Assembly: GCA_905234205.1 (NCBI GenBank)
Contig: CAJOGG010000010.1
Span: 7,074-23,730, forward strand
Direction of reading: 5' to 3'
Length of the DNA: 16,657 bases
Source of the DNA: an uncultured Synergistales bacterium
GTDB lineage: Bacteria > Synergistota > Synergistia > Synergistales > Aminobacteriaceae
The position numbers and the translations under genes were made by a program. The notes beneath the pieces are model-generated. The model worked only from the letters and a program-made list of their open reading frames with translations. It was not told the origin of the DNA and did no database searches. Shown here piece by piece: positions 1-7,062 of the stretch (its first letter is position 1; every line of letters begins with the position of its first letter).

Positions 1-443
1 ACTTTCGAATAAACTCCCTTGGCAAAGTAACAAGCTAACGTTATCACGATCATTAAGATAGAGCCGATCTTCCAGTTGATGCCGGTTATGAGATTTACAC
101 CTGCGCCGCTGCCTGTGATGTTGCCCATCGTGAAGAAGAAGCATGATAAGAAAGTCGCTACACCTGTTATCAATGCCGCTACAGTTCCGTAATAATGCCT
201 TATAGCGTGGATAGTCGGCATACCGGTAAGCATTGAGATTCGATAACACGTAAGCATAAATGTAATCCCCATAACGATAATAGGAATTATCAGCCATATC
301 ATTTGATAGCCATAATTTGCTCCCATCATTGCGGACGTAGTGATATTTCCAGGACCGATAACAACACCTGCAAGAATTATGCCGGGGCCAATTCGCTTGA
401 GTATTTCCATGAATGAAGCACGTTTGACTTTTGACGGATCCAT
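1..443 (-). CDS. Nramp-fold divalent-metal-type transporter, N-terminal 147 residues (partial)
   Basis: Reading the minus strand from an ATG at 443 gives an open frame that runs off the window edge. A good Shine-Dalgarno (GGAGGG, complement of 451-456) fixes the start. The protein is very hydrophobic. Its first membrane segment begins with GPGIILAGVV (19-28), which matches TM1 of the Nramp/MntH family of proton-coupled metal importers, and further membrane spans follow at about 49-67, 87-106 and 125-142. In canonical Nramp proteins TM1 carries DPGN, whose Asp binds the metal. Here the same place reads GPGN (30-33), so the metal ligand is lost and the cargo may not be a usual transition metal. 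The gene lies 117 bp downstream of the DapA-family aldolase on the same strand, so the two are probably co-transcribed and the transporter may feed that enzyme (inference). The family call is firm and the substrate unknown. Confidence 0.8.
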   Translation of the reverse strand, partial: MDPSKVKRASFMEILKRIGPGIILAGVVIGPGNITTSAMMGANYGYQMIWLIIPIIVMGITFMLTCYRISMLTGMPTIHAIRHYYGTVAALITGVATFLSCFFFTMGNITGSGAGVNLITGINWKIGSILMIVITLACYFAKGVYSK

Positions 444-525
444 AAATTTTCCCTCCTTTGAGTATATACACGTGAAGCGGCCGTTGAGAATTTATTGTGA
501 AGTCCTCGTTGACCGCTCCATGAAT

Positions 526-547
526 TTAATTCGTGATTAATTCGTGA
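526..547. repeat. 11-bp perfect tandem direct repeat (two copies)
   Basis: TTAATTCGTGA occurs twice head to tail (526-536 and 537-547), in the gap between the aldolase stop codon at 561 and the transporter start at 443. No hairpin or poly-T run is visible here, so it does not look like a terminator. It could be a small slippage duplication or a protein-binding pair. Function unknown. Confidence 0.6.
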
Positions 548-560
548 ATAAGTGAATGTA

Positions 561-1532
561 TTACTCGTATTTGCTCATATCAACTTTGCCAAGTCCGCTA
601 AGTTTGATTCCCTCGGCTACCCAGTCTTTCTCTTCTTGATCTAACGGGAGAACCGGCTTACGCATTAACGCACTCTTGAAGATTCCACGCTGTGCAAGTG
701 TCTCCTTAAGTCTTGCGTGTGCCTCTCCTGAAGGCTGGCCGCCGCCGTAAATTGCCTGTGAGATCGGGTAAATCTTGTTCGACCACTCCTGAGCCTCTTT
801 GAGTGTGTGCTTCTCTGGATGTGAGAAAACTTCCCAAGCACCGGTGATTAATTCAGGTACGCAACCTGCGAAACCGATCAATGCTCCGTCCATTCCAGTG
901 AACCATGTTACACAAAGTGTTTCATCGTGGCATGTAATTAGGGAAATATCTGGGCAATGTTTGCTAAGTTCACGTACATCATGTTCGTAGATAGCTGTTA
1001 CACGAGTTCCAACCTTGATGCATTTTACGTGAGGGATTTCGTTGCACATTTTGATGAGGGTCTCAACAGGATAGAAGGCTTTGCTTGTTGCGGGATAGAG
1101 GTGAATGATTATGTCGATGTCTGCGCCGTCAGCTACGTCTTTAATGTACTCGAAAGGAGCGTTAGGGTTCATTCCAAAACGAAGCCACATATGCGGAGGC
1201 ATTAACAAGATTCCGTCTGCTCCAGCTTCTTTTGCTTCACGAGCCATTTCGATTGATTCCTGTGTATTCTCGCAGTTGACACCGGAAATAATCGTCATTT
1301 TGTCGCCACACTCTTCTGCACAAATCTCTACTACGCGTTTTCTCTCAGCTCTGGTTAAGCCAGTGATCTCGCCAGTATGTCCGTTAGCAACAAGTCCCTG
1401 AATGCCCTTGTCGTAGAAACTCTTGAGCCAGCGAAGATAAACACGTAACTCTTTCTCATTGATTGAGTAATCGTCGTTCAGTGGTACCGATATTGCTGGG
1501 AAAATAGTCTTGAATGTAACTTGCTTTGCCAT
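561..1532 (-). CDS. DapA/NAL-family class I aldolase or lyase (dihydrodipicolinate synthase-like)
   Basis: A 323-residue cytosolic TIM-barrel enzyme of the DHDPS/N-acetylneuraminate lyase superfamily, which forms a Schiff base between a lysine and a 2-oxo acid. GHTGE (51-55) corresponds to the family's substrate-carboxylate loop, HLYP (144-147) carries the catalytic Tyr146, and KCIKVGTR (170-177) holds the Schiff-base Lys173. True DapA usually has YN-P in place of HLYP and a stricter GTTGE, and the protein is longer than typical DapA (about 290). A sugar-acid or hydroxy-oxo-acid aldolase is therefore more likely than lysine synthesis. The start was moved to the ATG at 1532 because AGAGGAG lies just upstream (1544-1550); an earlier in-frame ATG at 1583 lacks a ribosome site and overlaps an operator. 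It is the first gene of a unit with the Nramp-fold transporter and is probably controlled by the divergent LacI-type regulator. The exact substrate cannot be read. Confidence 0.85.
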   Translation of the reverse strand: MAKQVTFKTIFPAISVPLNDDYSINEKELRVYLRWLKSFYDKGIQGLVANGHTGEITGLTRAERKRVVEICAEECGDKMTIISGVNCENTQESIEMAREAKEAGADGILLMPPHMWLRFGMNPNAPFEYIKDVADGADIDIIIHLYPATSKAFYPVETLIKMCNEIPHVKCIKVGTRVTAIYEHDVRELSKHCPDISLITCHDETLCVTWFTGMDGALIGFAGCVPELITGAWEVFSHPEKHTLKEAQEWSNKIYPISQAIYGGGQPSGEAHARLKETLAQRGIFKSALMRKPVLPLDQEEKDWVAEGIKLSGLGKVDMSKYE

Positions 1533-1579
1533 AACAATAATGTCTCCTCTCGAATAGTTTATTTCATTTATGAGCTTAT

Positions 1580-1591
1580 GCAATCGTTTGC
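1580..1591. promoter_or_regulatory. LacI-family operator palindrome
   Basis: GCAATCGTTTGC is a perfect GCAA-N-CG-N-TTGC palindrome, the symmetric central-CG form that LacI/GalR-family repressors bind. It lies about 10-20 bases downstream of the transcription start predicted from the minus-strand promoter at 1608-1636. A bound repressor would therefore block the aldolase transcript at its first bases. The LacI-family gene starts 110 bp away on the other strand, and this is the obvious candidate ligand-responsive repressor (inference). I found no second copy of this palindrome elsewhere by eye. Confidence 0.7.
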
Positions 1592-1607
1592 TAACTCATT
1601 GGTGAGA

Positions 1608-1636
1608 ATTCTACCCTGACACATATAATTTGTCAA
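1608..1636 (-). promoter_or_regulatory. Strong sigma-70 promoter for the aldolase unit
   Basis: On the minus strand TTGACA (1636-1631) is followed by exactly 17 bases and TAGAAT (1613-1608), a perfect -35 with a one-mismatch -10. Transcription would start near 1600, giving a leader of about 70 bases before the ATG at 1532. Such a strong core promoter next to an operator is typical of a gene kept off by a repressor until induced. Confidence 0.75.
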
Positions 1637-1660
1637 CACTTTTTGCGAAATTCAATTTGA

Positions 1661-1695
1661 TATACTTACGAGCGAAAATTTTTATAGTTAGGAGA
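1661..1695 (+). promoter_or_regulatory. Probable -10 box and ribosome binding site of the LacI-type regulator
   Basis: TATACT at 1661-1666 is a plausible -10 box, although no good -35 sits at the right distance. AGGAGA at 1690-1695 lies six bases before CTG at 1702. This ribosome site decides the regulator's start, because the upstream in-frame TTG codons (1630 and 1657) have none. Confidence 0.45.
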
Positions 1696-1701
1696 ATTAA
1701 T

Positions 1702-2709
1702 CTGAGTACACTTAAAGACGTGGCACAACTTGCAAATGTTCACCCAGCCACAGTGTCACGCGCACTGAATAACGTTTCTTATGTAAAGCCAGAGACAAAA
1801 GCAAGAATAATAGCCGCCGCAGCCGAATTAAATTATCATGCTGATGTGTTTGCAAGAAGTTTCAAGAAGGGCATACGTTACACAATCGGTGTAGTTGTCC
1901 CTAATGTTCATATGACTATATTTGACGATATAATTCAATGTATAGAAACGAAAGCGCGAGCACTTGGATACTATATATTGTTTTGCCACACGAATGATGA
2001 TCCTGAAATTGAAGCCCAATGTCTTAACAGATTGCGTGCAGGATTTGTTGACGGAATAATAATTGCATCGACAGGACAAAATAATGCTTTGCTTCGTGAA
2101 ATTCATTTACAAGGTATAGCTATAGTGCAGATAGTCAGGAATCACGATGAGAAATTAAGCAGTGTAGTCAGCGATTACGAGGAAGCATGTTATAAAGCCG
2201 TGCATTATCTGTACGATAAAGGCTGTCGCGAAATTGCATTGATTAATGGCCCGTCGCTTGGACGTTTTGCGATAAAACCGTATAAGACTCGTTACGAGGG
2301 ATATAAGCGCGCTGTTAATGAACTTGGCCTGAGAGCAATTTGTGAGTTCACTGACGGCGTTATAAACAGTTTTGCCTCTGGCGTTTCATGTGCGAAGAAA
2401 TTGCTTGACGAAAATCCCGAGACTGACGCTATTATGACTGCTGTAGACGTTTACGGAATGGCCGCATTAAGACTATTACGAGAGAGAAATATAAAGGTAC
2501 CCGATAAAATTAAGGTCGTAAGTCTTACAGGTTACTCGGTAGGAAATTTACTTGAGAGATCTTTGACATCGTTTGAACTTTCTGCGAAAGAGATCGGAGA
2601 CAGCGCTACACAAATTGTAATAGAGGAAATCGAAGCCAAAGCCGACAACAAACCATTAGTTAGGCATTTAACGTTTGCTGCAACACTATCTGAACGTGAA
2701 AGCTCCTAG
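1702..2709 (+). CDS. LacI/GalR-family transcriptional regulator
   Basis: About 335 residues, the usual LacI-family length. The N-terminal helix-turn-helix begins STLKDVAQLANV and continues PATVSRALN (15-23), the classic family signature. The hinge region ends ARSFKKG (51-57). The periplasmic-binding-protein-like effector domain begins TIGVVVP (61-67) and fills the rest. I place the start at CTG 1702 because AGGAGA precedes it by six bases and because LacI proteins normally start one or two residues before T-[LI]-K-D-V-A. A TTG start at 1630 would add 24 atypical residues. The hinge position that is normally Leu, the residue that wedges into the central CG of the operator (Leu54 in PurR), is Phe54 here. 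Divergent from the aldolase unit and upstream of the ula cluster, it could control either or both; the operator at 1580-1591 favours the aldolase. The effector is unknown. Confidence 0.9.
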   Translation: MSTLKDVAQLANVHPATVSRALNNVSYVKPETKARIIAAAAELNYHADVFARSFKKGIRYTIGVVVPNVHMTIFDDIIQCIETKARALGYYILFCHTNDDPEIEAQCLNRLRAGFVDGIIIASTGQNNALLREIHLQGIAIVQIVRNHDEKLSSVVSDYEEACYKAVHYLYDKGCREIALINGPSLGRFAIKPYKTRYEGYKRAVNELGLRAICEFTDGVINSFASGVSCAKKLLDENPETDAIMTAVDVYGMAALRLLRERNIKVPDKIKVVSLTGYSVGNLLERSLTSFELSAKEIGDSATQIVIEEIEAKADNKPLVRHLTFAATLSERESS

Positions 2710-2722
2710 AAAAATTGAAGTA

Positions 2723-2731
2723 TGCTATAAT
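2723..2731 (+). promoter_or_regulatory. Extended -10 promoter of the ula operon
   Basis: TGCTATAAT is a perfect extended -10 element (TGN-TATAAT). It starts 14 bases after the regulator's stop codon. The -35 region (2703-2708) is poor, as is common for extended -10 promoters. Transcription would begin near 2738, leaving a leader of about 135 bases before ulaG. Confidence 0.55.
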
Positions 2732-2806
2732 TTCAGACGCAACGTTCAACAAAGTTTTCAACAATCATAATCGAATAACGTAATAGAGATTCATTCAAGG
2801 AATTTG

Positions 2807-2835
2807 CTGTTGTTATGTGAAGACATAATCAACAG
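2807..2835 (+). promoter_or_regulatory. Long imperfect hairpin or operator in the ulaG leader
   Basis: The 12-base arm CTGTTGTTATGT (2807-2818) pairs with ACATAATCAACAG (2823-2835) across a GAAG loop, with a single bulged base. No T-run follows, so it is not an intrinsic terminator. It lies between the predicted start of transcription and the ulaG ribosome site (AAGGAGG at about 2858-2864). It could be an RNA structure affecting stability or translation, or a DNA palindrome bound by a regulator. Confidence 0.5.
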
Positions 2836-2872
2836 TTGTTCATAGACATTTATAACTAAGGAGGTAATTTTT

Positions 2873-3976
2873 GTGAGCAAAGTTTCAGAGATGACCAGAG
2901 AAAAATGGATCATGAGCACATTCCCAGAGTGGGGGACATGGCTTGTTGAGGACATCGAAAACGAGGTCGTAGCTCCTGGCAACGTCGCTATGTGGTGGCT
3001 TGGCTGTACAGGAATCTGGTTCAAGACTCCTGGTGGCGCGAATATCACGATCGATTTATGGTGCGGCAATGGCAAGAGGACTCACGGCAACGGAAAAATG
3101 GCAGTAGGTCACCAGATGGCCAACATGTGCGGAGCTAGAGCAATGCAGCCGAATTTACGCAATGTCCCGTTTGTAATTGACCCGTTCGCATTCAAACAGG
3201 TTGATGCAGTTCTTGCTACACATTATCACCAGGATCATATGTCAGCAGAATGGGCAGCACATGTCCTCCAGAGCAACATGACCACGACCGACGAGAACGG
3301 CAAAGAGATTCCAGTACCGTTTATAGGCCCGTTAAAGTCAGTTGAAACTTGGGTTAAGTGGGGAGTACCTGAAGAGCGTTGCAAAATCGTGAAGCCCGGC
3401 GACATAATCAAGATTAAGGATATTGAAATTGTGTGCCTTGATAGCTTTGACCGTACCTGCATCGTTACGACAGACTCAACTGGTCCAGATCGTGAAGAGT
3501 TAACCGGGAAATGCCCGACCGATATGGACGAGAAAGCTGTGAACTATCTTGTGAAGACCCCAGGCGGAAATATCTATCATTCTGGCGACTCGCACTTCTC
3601 AATCTATTTCGCAAAACATGGCAAGGATTACGACATCGACGTAGCTTTCGGATCATTCGGAGAAAACCCAATCGGTATGCAGGATAAAATGACCTCAATC
3701 GACGTTTTGAGAATGGCCGAGAATTTACGCTGCAAAGTTGTTATTCCGATTCACTGGGACGTATGGACGAACTTCCAAGCAGACTGCGAAGAGATCAAAG
3801 TCATGTACGATTTCAAGAAAGATCGCAACGAATACAAATTCCACCCGTTCTTCTGGCAGGTCGGAGGCAAATACACATACCCGCAGGATAAGGACAAAAT
3901 CTATTACCATCACAGACGCGGCTTTGAGGATTGCTTCGAGGCACCGCAGAATATACCGTATCGTTCGTGCTTATAA
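2873..3976 (+). CDS. ulaG: L-ascorbate-6-phosphate lactonase
   Basis: UlaG opens the lactone ring of L-ascorbate 6-phosphate to give 3-keto-L-gulonate 6-phosphate, the first cytosolic step of ascorbate catabolism. It is a metallo-beta-lactamase-fold enzyme. The 367-residue protein matches E. coli UlaG (as I recall it) along its whole length: [17 protein letters not shown] near the N terminus, [17 protein letters not shown] (39-55), [15 protein letters not shown] (92-106), and the metal motif THYHQDH (116-122, ligands His117, His119, Asp121, His122). It is slightly longer than the E. coli protein (354) because of small insertions around 140 and 205. The start is GTG at 2873 with a strong AAGGAGG upstream. 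It leads the operon and is followed 11 bp later by the EIIA gene. Confidence 0.95.
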   Translation: MSKVSEMTREKWIMSTFPEWGTWLVEDIENEVVAPGNVAMWWLGCTGIWFKTPGGANITIDLWCGNGKRTHGNGKMAVGHQMANMCGARAMQPNLRNVPFVIDPFAFKQVDAVLATHYHQDHMSAEWAAHVLQSNMTTTDENGKEIPVPFIGPLKSVETWVKWGVPEERCKIVKPGDIIKIKDIEIVCLDSFDRTCIVTTDSTGPDREELTGKCPTDMDEKAVNYLVKTPGGNIYHSGDSHFSIYFAKHGKDYDIDVAFGSFGENPIGMQDKMTSIDVLRMAENLRCKVVIPIHWDVWTNFQADCEEIKVMYDFKKDRNEYKFHPFFWQVGGKYTYPQDKDKIYYHHRRGFEDCFEAPQNIPYRSCL

Positions 3977-3987
3977 AGGAGTAGATC

Positions 3988-4470
3988 ATGTCAACAGTTT
4001 TACAAGACATCGTAAACAAGAAACATTATAAGTTCATTGACGGCGAGGGCTTAACCTGGCAGGAATGCGTGAAAATCAGCACGGAGAGTCTAATAGCTGA
4101 CGGGAGCGTCTCTGAAGATTTCTATAAGCAAATAATCGCGTGCATTGAGAAATACGGGCCTTACATGGTATTTGAGCATAACGTCGCTATGCCTCACACA
4201 ACAGAGAACGCTGAGGGAGTCTTCAAGACTGGTATAGGCTTCATGCGTTGCAAAAAGCTTATTGATTTCGGTAAAGACGAGGACGGCGAACAGAAAGAGG
4301 CTAACTTGTTCTTCACGCTTTGTGCAGCAAACTCTGACGAGCATATGAATAACATTCAGCAACTTGCTTCGATTTTCGCGAATGAACCATTACTTGACGC
4401 GTTGGCAGCATCTGATACACCCGAAGATATTCTCAAGGCGGAGAAAGATTTCCCCGGTGAGGACGATTAA
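3988..4470 (+). CDS. ulaC: PTS ascorbate-specific EIIA component
   Basis: A 160-residue cytosolic EIIA protein of the mannitol/fructose-type fold. It takes phosphate from HPr on a histidine and passes it to EIIB. The active-site region reads VAMPHTTENAEGV with His70 in the MPH motif, as in E. coli UlaC (MPHGRPEEGV), and LTWQECVKI (22-30) matches the N-terminal helix of that family. Length agrees with UlaC (154). AAGGAG precedes the ATG at 3988. It sits between ulaG and the membrane component, so ascorbate is the expected sugar. Confidence 0.92.
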   Translation: MSTVLQDIVNKKHYKFIDGEGLTWQECVKISTESLIADGSVSEDFYKQIIACIEKYGPYMVFEHNVAMPHTTENAEGVFKTGIGFMRCKKLIDFGKDEDGEQKEANLFFTLCAANSDEHMNNIQQLASIFANEPLLDALAASDTPEDILKAEKDFPGEDD

Positions 4471-4495
4471 TTAATTCAGAACAGGAGAAAATTTC

Positions 4496-5986
4496 ATGTA
4501 TATACTAACTTCAATATGGGAATTTTTTGCAACTTATGTCTTACAGCAAGCTCCCTACATGGTCGGCTTCTTGACGTTGCTCGGCTATTGCTTGATGGGC
4601 AAAAAATGGTACGACACATTAGCAGGAACTCTCAAGGCTATTATCGGAATGTTGATATTAAATGCAGGTTCAGGCGGCTTGGTTGGTAACTTCCGTCCCA
4701 TACTTGCTGGCCTCAAAGAGCGTTTTAACCTTACAGCTTGCGTTATTGACCCTTACTACGGACAGAACGCTGTTACAGCTGGAGTTGAAGAAGTTTTCGG
4801 CAAAGGCTTCTCACAGGTTATGACGTTGTTGTTAATTGCGTTCATAGTAAATATTTTGCTTGTTCGCTTCAATAGAATCACGAAATGCCGTTCACTTTTC
4901 ACAACTGGTCACGTACAGGTTCAGCAGGCTGCTACAGCTTACTGGTTAATCATGTTTGCACTTCCTGCGCTTCGTAACAATGATTTATATCTCATGATCG
5001 TTATGTCAGTAATTTTGGGCGCATACTGGGCAGTTGGATCAAACTTGACAGTCAAACCCATGCAGGAATTAACGGACGGAGCAGGCTTCGCGATCGCACA
5101 CCAGCAAATGTTCGGAATAAGACTCGGCTATTTCCTGGCTGATAAACTCTTCGGGAGCAAGAACGGAAAGAAAGAAATCAAGAAAGTCGGCGACCTCGAA
5201 ATGCCCGGTTTCTTCTCAATCTTCAACGAAAACATGGTGTGTACGGCAATTTTGATGACGTTCTTCTTCAGTATCATCATGGTAATCATTGGCAAACCGT
5301 TCTTTGTTGCGAAAGGCCACATTAAAGAGAGCATGAACTTCGGTTTCTACTGTCTGAACACGTCATTACAGTTTGCAGTTTACCTGGCTATATTACAGTT
5401 AGGCGTTAGAACATTCGTTACAGAGTTGACAGCATCATTCCAAGGTATCGCGGATAAATTATTACCGTCGTCAGTTCCTGGAGTTGACTGCGCAGTCTGC
5501 TACGGTTTCGGCGATGCAAACGCTGTTACATTTGGATTCTTGGCCGGTTTGTTTGGTCAGATCGTTGCGATTTTGATTCTAATCTTCAGCGGTTCACCCA
5601 CGATTATTATTTGCGGATTCGTCCCTGTATTCTTCGACAACGCTACAATCGGACTTGTTGCCAACGAAAAAGGCGGACTCAAAGCTTGCTTGATTATTCC
5701 GTTTATCTCTGGTTTAATTCAGGTATTCGGTGCTGCATTAATAGCTGGCTGGGTAGGACTTGCGAATTACGGCGGCTATCTTGGAATGTTCGACTGGGAT
5801 ACAGTATGGCCTGCGTTCACGTGGGTAATGCATTATGCTGGATATATCGGAGTTGCTGTCGTTGTTGTAGTACTGCTCGCAATTCCGCAGATCGAATACT
5901 TAATGGACCCCAAAGGTTACTTCTTAATCACTGAAGATTATGAAGCATACAAAGCTCACATTGCAGAAAAGAAAGGAAAGAAATAA
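4496..5986 (+). CDS. ulaA: PTS ascorbate-specific EIIC permease
   Basis: A 496-residue inner-membrane permease with about eleven hydrophobic spans that moves L-ascorbate while EIIB phosphorylates it. Features shared with E. coli UlaA include the N-terminal LLGYCLMGK and ILNAGSGGLV segments, FTTGHVQVQQA, the substrate-site region ELTDGAGFAIAHQQMFG (about residues 188-204), and the C-terminal VFFDNATIGLVANEKGG. It is about 30 residues longer than E. coli UlaA (465), with extra lysine-rich sequence near 220-230 (LFGSKNGKKEIKKVG) and a charged C terminus. AACAGGAGAA lies upstream of the ATG at 4496. The gene overlaps nothing and ends six bases before ulaB. Confidence 0.94.
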   Translation: MYILTSIWEFFATYVLQQAPYMVGFLTLLGYCLMGKKWYDTLAGTLKAIIGMLILNAGSGGLVGNFRPILAGLKERFNLTACVIDPYYGQNAVTAGVEEVFGKGFSQVMTLLLIAFIVNILLVRFNRITKCRSLFTTGHVQVQQAATAYWLIMFALPALRNNDLYLMIVMSVILGAYWAVGSNLTVKPMQELTDGAGFAIAHQQMFGIRLGYFLADKLFGSKNGKKEIKKVGDLEMPGFFSIFNENMVCTAILMTFFFSIIMVIIGKPFFVAKGHIKESMNFGFYCLNTSLQFAVYLAILQLGVRTFVTELTASFQGIADKLLPSSVPGVDCAVCYGFGDANAVTFGFLAGLFGQIVAILILIFSGSPTIIICGFVPVFFDNATIGLVANEKGGLKACLIIPFISGLIQVFGAALIAGWVGLANYGGYLGMFDWDTVWPAFTWVMHYAGYIGVAVVVVVLLAIPQIEYLMDPKGYFLITEDYEAYKAHIAEKKGKK

Positions 5987-5992
5987 TTTATC

Positions 5993-6301
5993 ATGGCAAG
6001 ACTTGACGGCAAAAAATTATTAGCGTGTTGTGCAAACGGTGCAGGCTCTTCTCTTCTCATGGAGAACGCGATCAAAAAGGTTATGACCAGAAACAACATT
6101 AAGCCCGCTGCAATCAATCACTGTGCAGTGTCAGAAGGCAAGAGTGCGGCTTCAGGCTATGACGTAGTACTGTGCGCAAAACCCTTCGCCAAAACTTTTG
6201 AGGGCATTGACGCTTCAAAGACGACGTTAATCACGTTGAAGAACGTTATGTCAGACAAAGAGATCGAGACAGCACTCAAAGACGCAGGATTAATCGACTA
6301 A
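5993..6301 (+). CDS. ulaB: PTS ascorbate-specific EIIB component
   Basis: A 102-residue EIIB domain that carries phosphate on a cysteine and hands it to ascorbate in the EIIC channel. The phosphate loop reads LLACCANGAGSSLLM (9-23). Cys13, directly before ANG, aligns with the phosphorylated Cys of UlaB (CGNGQGSS in E. coli); Cys12 next to it is an extra. Length equals E. coli UlaB (101). The ribosome site is inside the end of ulaA (AAAGGAAAG), which suggests translational coupling. The gene is followed by an intrinsic terminator. Confidence 0.93.
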   Translation: MARLDGKKLLACCANGAGSSLLMENAIKKVMTRNNIKPAAINHCAVSEGKSAASGYDVVLCAKPFAKTFEGIDASKTTLITLKNVMSDKEIETALKDAGLID

Positions 6302-6332
6302 TTAGTAAACTTAATTTAAGCTAAAATTTTCG

Positions 6333-6366
6333 CGAGTCTGGTATCATTAGCCGGACTCGTTTTTAT
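6333..6366 (+). terminator. Intrinsic terminator after ulaB
   Basis: CGAGTCTGG (6333-6341) pairs with CCGGACTCG (6351-6359) in a nine-base stem with one U-G pair and a nine-base loop, followed directly by TTTTT (6360-6364). It ends the ulaGCAB transcript. The next gene starts only about 20 bases on and has no obvious promoter of its own, so partial read-through may express it. Confidence 0.85.
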
Positions 6367-6385
6367 TATATAAGGAGGCGTAAAT

Positions 6386-7060
6386 TTGATTAAGTGTGTA
6401 ATATTTGACATTGATAACACGTTATATAGCTTCAACGACTCAAATAAAGCCGCATTAGACTCGTTACGTGAATATTGCGCGAGAAATTTCGGTTGGAGTT
6501 CACAAGATTTTGACGATAAACACTTGGCCGTGCAACATGAAATTTATAACGACCTTGGCTATAACGGTAGTTGCCGCGATAGAATGCTGCGTTACCAAAA
6601 AATGTTAGAGCAGTCTTCAATTCCTCTTTATCCTCATGCTGTGAAATTGTACGAGCTTTATTGGGAAAAAATGATTGACTCGTTATCTCCTGATGAAGAA
6701 CGCACGAAATTATTTCAGGCCCTCAAAGCTAAAGGCTTGTTAGTCGGAATCGGCACAGACATGACTCCGTATATACAAATGCTGAAACTTGAGCGCATGG
6801 AAATTTTGCAATATATCGACTTCATCGTAACTAGTGAAGAGTCCGGACTAGAGAAACCAGAGCCACCTATATTCAACATGTGCTTACGCAAGGCAAAGTG
6901 TGAAGCCAGTGAATGTTTGTTCGTTGGTGATGACCTAAAGAAAGATTATCAAGGCGCTATATCTGTCGGAATGAATGCCCTATGGTTCAATCTCAAGCAT
7001 GAAAAAGTTGATGGCGTTAAGGAAATTAATTCACTTACAGAAATTTTGGAGCACGTATAA
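6386..7060 (+). CDS. HAD-superfamily hydrolase (subfamily IA, YjjG-like phosphatase)
   Basis: A 224-residue cytosolic phosphatase. Motif I is FDIDNTL with nucleophile Asp8 and general acid Asp10; motif II is GIGTDMT (Thr124); motif III is the Lys in LEKPEP (Lys157); motif IV is FVGDDLKKD (Asp182, Asp183). The helical cap between 15 and 100 puts it in subfamily IA with nucleotide or sugar-phosphate phosphatases such as YjjG. The start is TTG at 6386, seven bases after AAGGAGG. Set between ulaB and ulaF, it might remove phosphate from a dead-end sugar phosphate of ascorbate breakdown, but that is inference. The next gene begins two bases after its stop. Confidence 0.85.
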   Translation: MIKCVIFDIDNTLYSFNDSNKAALDSLREYCARNFGWSSQDFDDKHLAVQHEIYNDLGYNGSCRDRMLRYQKMLEQSSIPLYPHAVKLYELYWEKMIDSLSPDEERTKLFQALKAKGLLVGIGTDMTPYIQMLKLERMEILQYIDFIVTSEESGLEKPEPPIFNMCLRKAKCEASECLFVGDDLKKDYQGAISVGMNALWFNLKHEKVDGVKEINSLTEILEHV

Positions 7061-7062
7061 AC

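Noticed and set aside
1105..1401. 98-residue plus-strand open frame opposite the aldolase gene
   Set aside because: It lies wholly within a well-supported gene on the other strand, has no recognisable domain and no ribosome site.
1533..1583. Upstream ATG start for the aldolase, adding 17 residues
   Set aside because: There is no ribosome site before 1583. The extension overlaps the operator, while AGAGGAG precedes the ATG at 1532, where the conserved sequence begins.
2738..2755. GACGCAACGTTCAAC in the ulaG leader as a second LacI-type operator
   Set aside because: It has a central CG, but the flanking bases are not symmetric and the spacing differs from GCAA-N-CG-N-TTGC at 1580-1591.
3738..4031. 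97-residue plus-strand open frame overlapping the end of ulaG and start of ulaC
   Set aside because: It is out of frame with two clear genes, and its composition (many Arg, Thr and Ser) is typical of a shifted frame.
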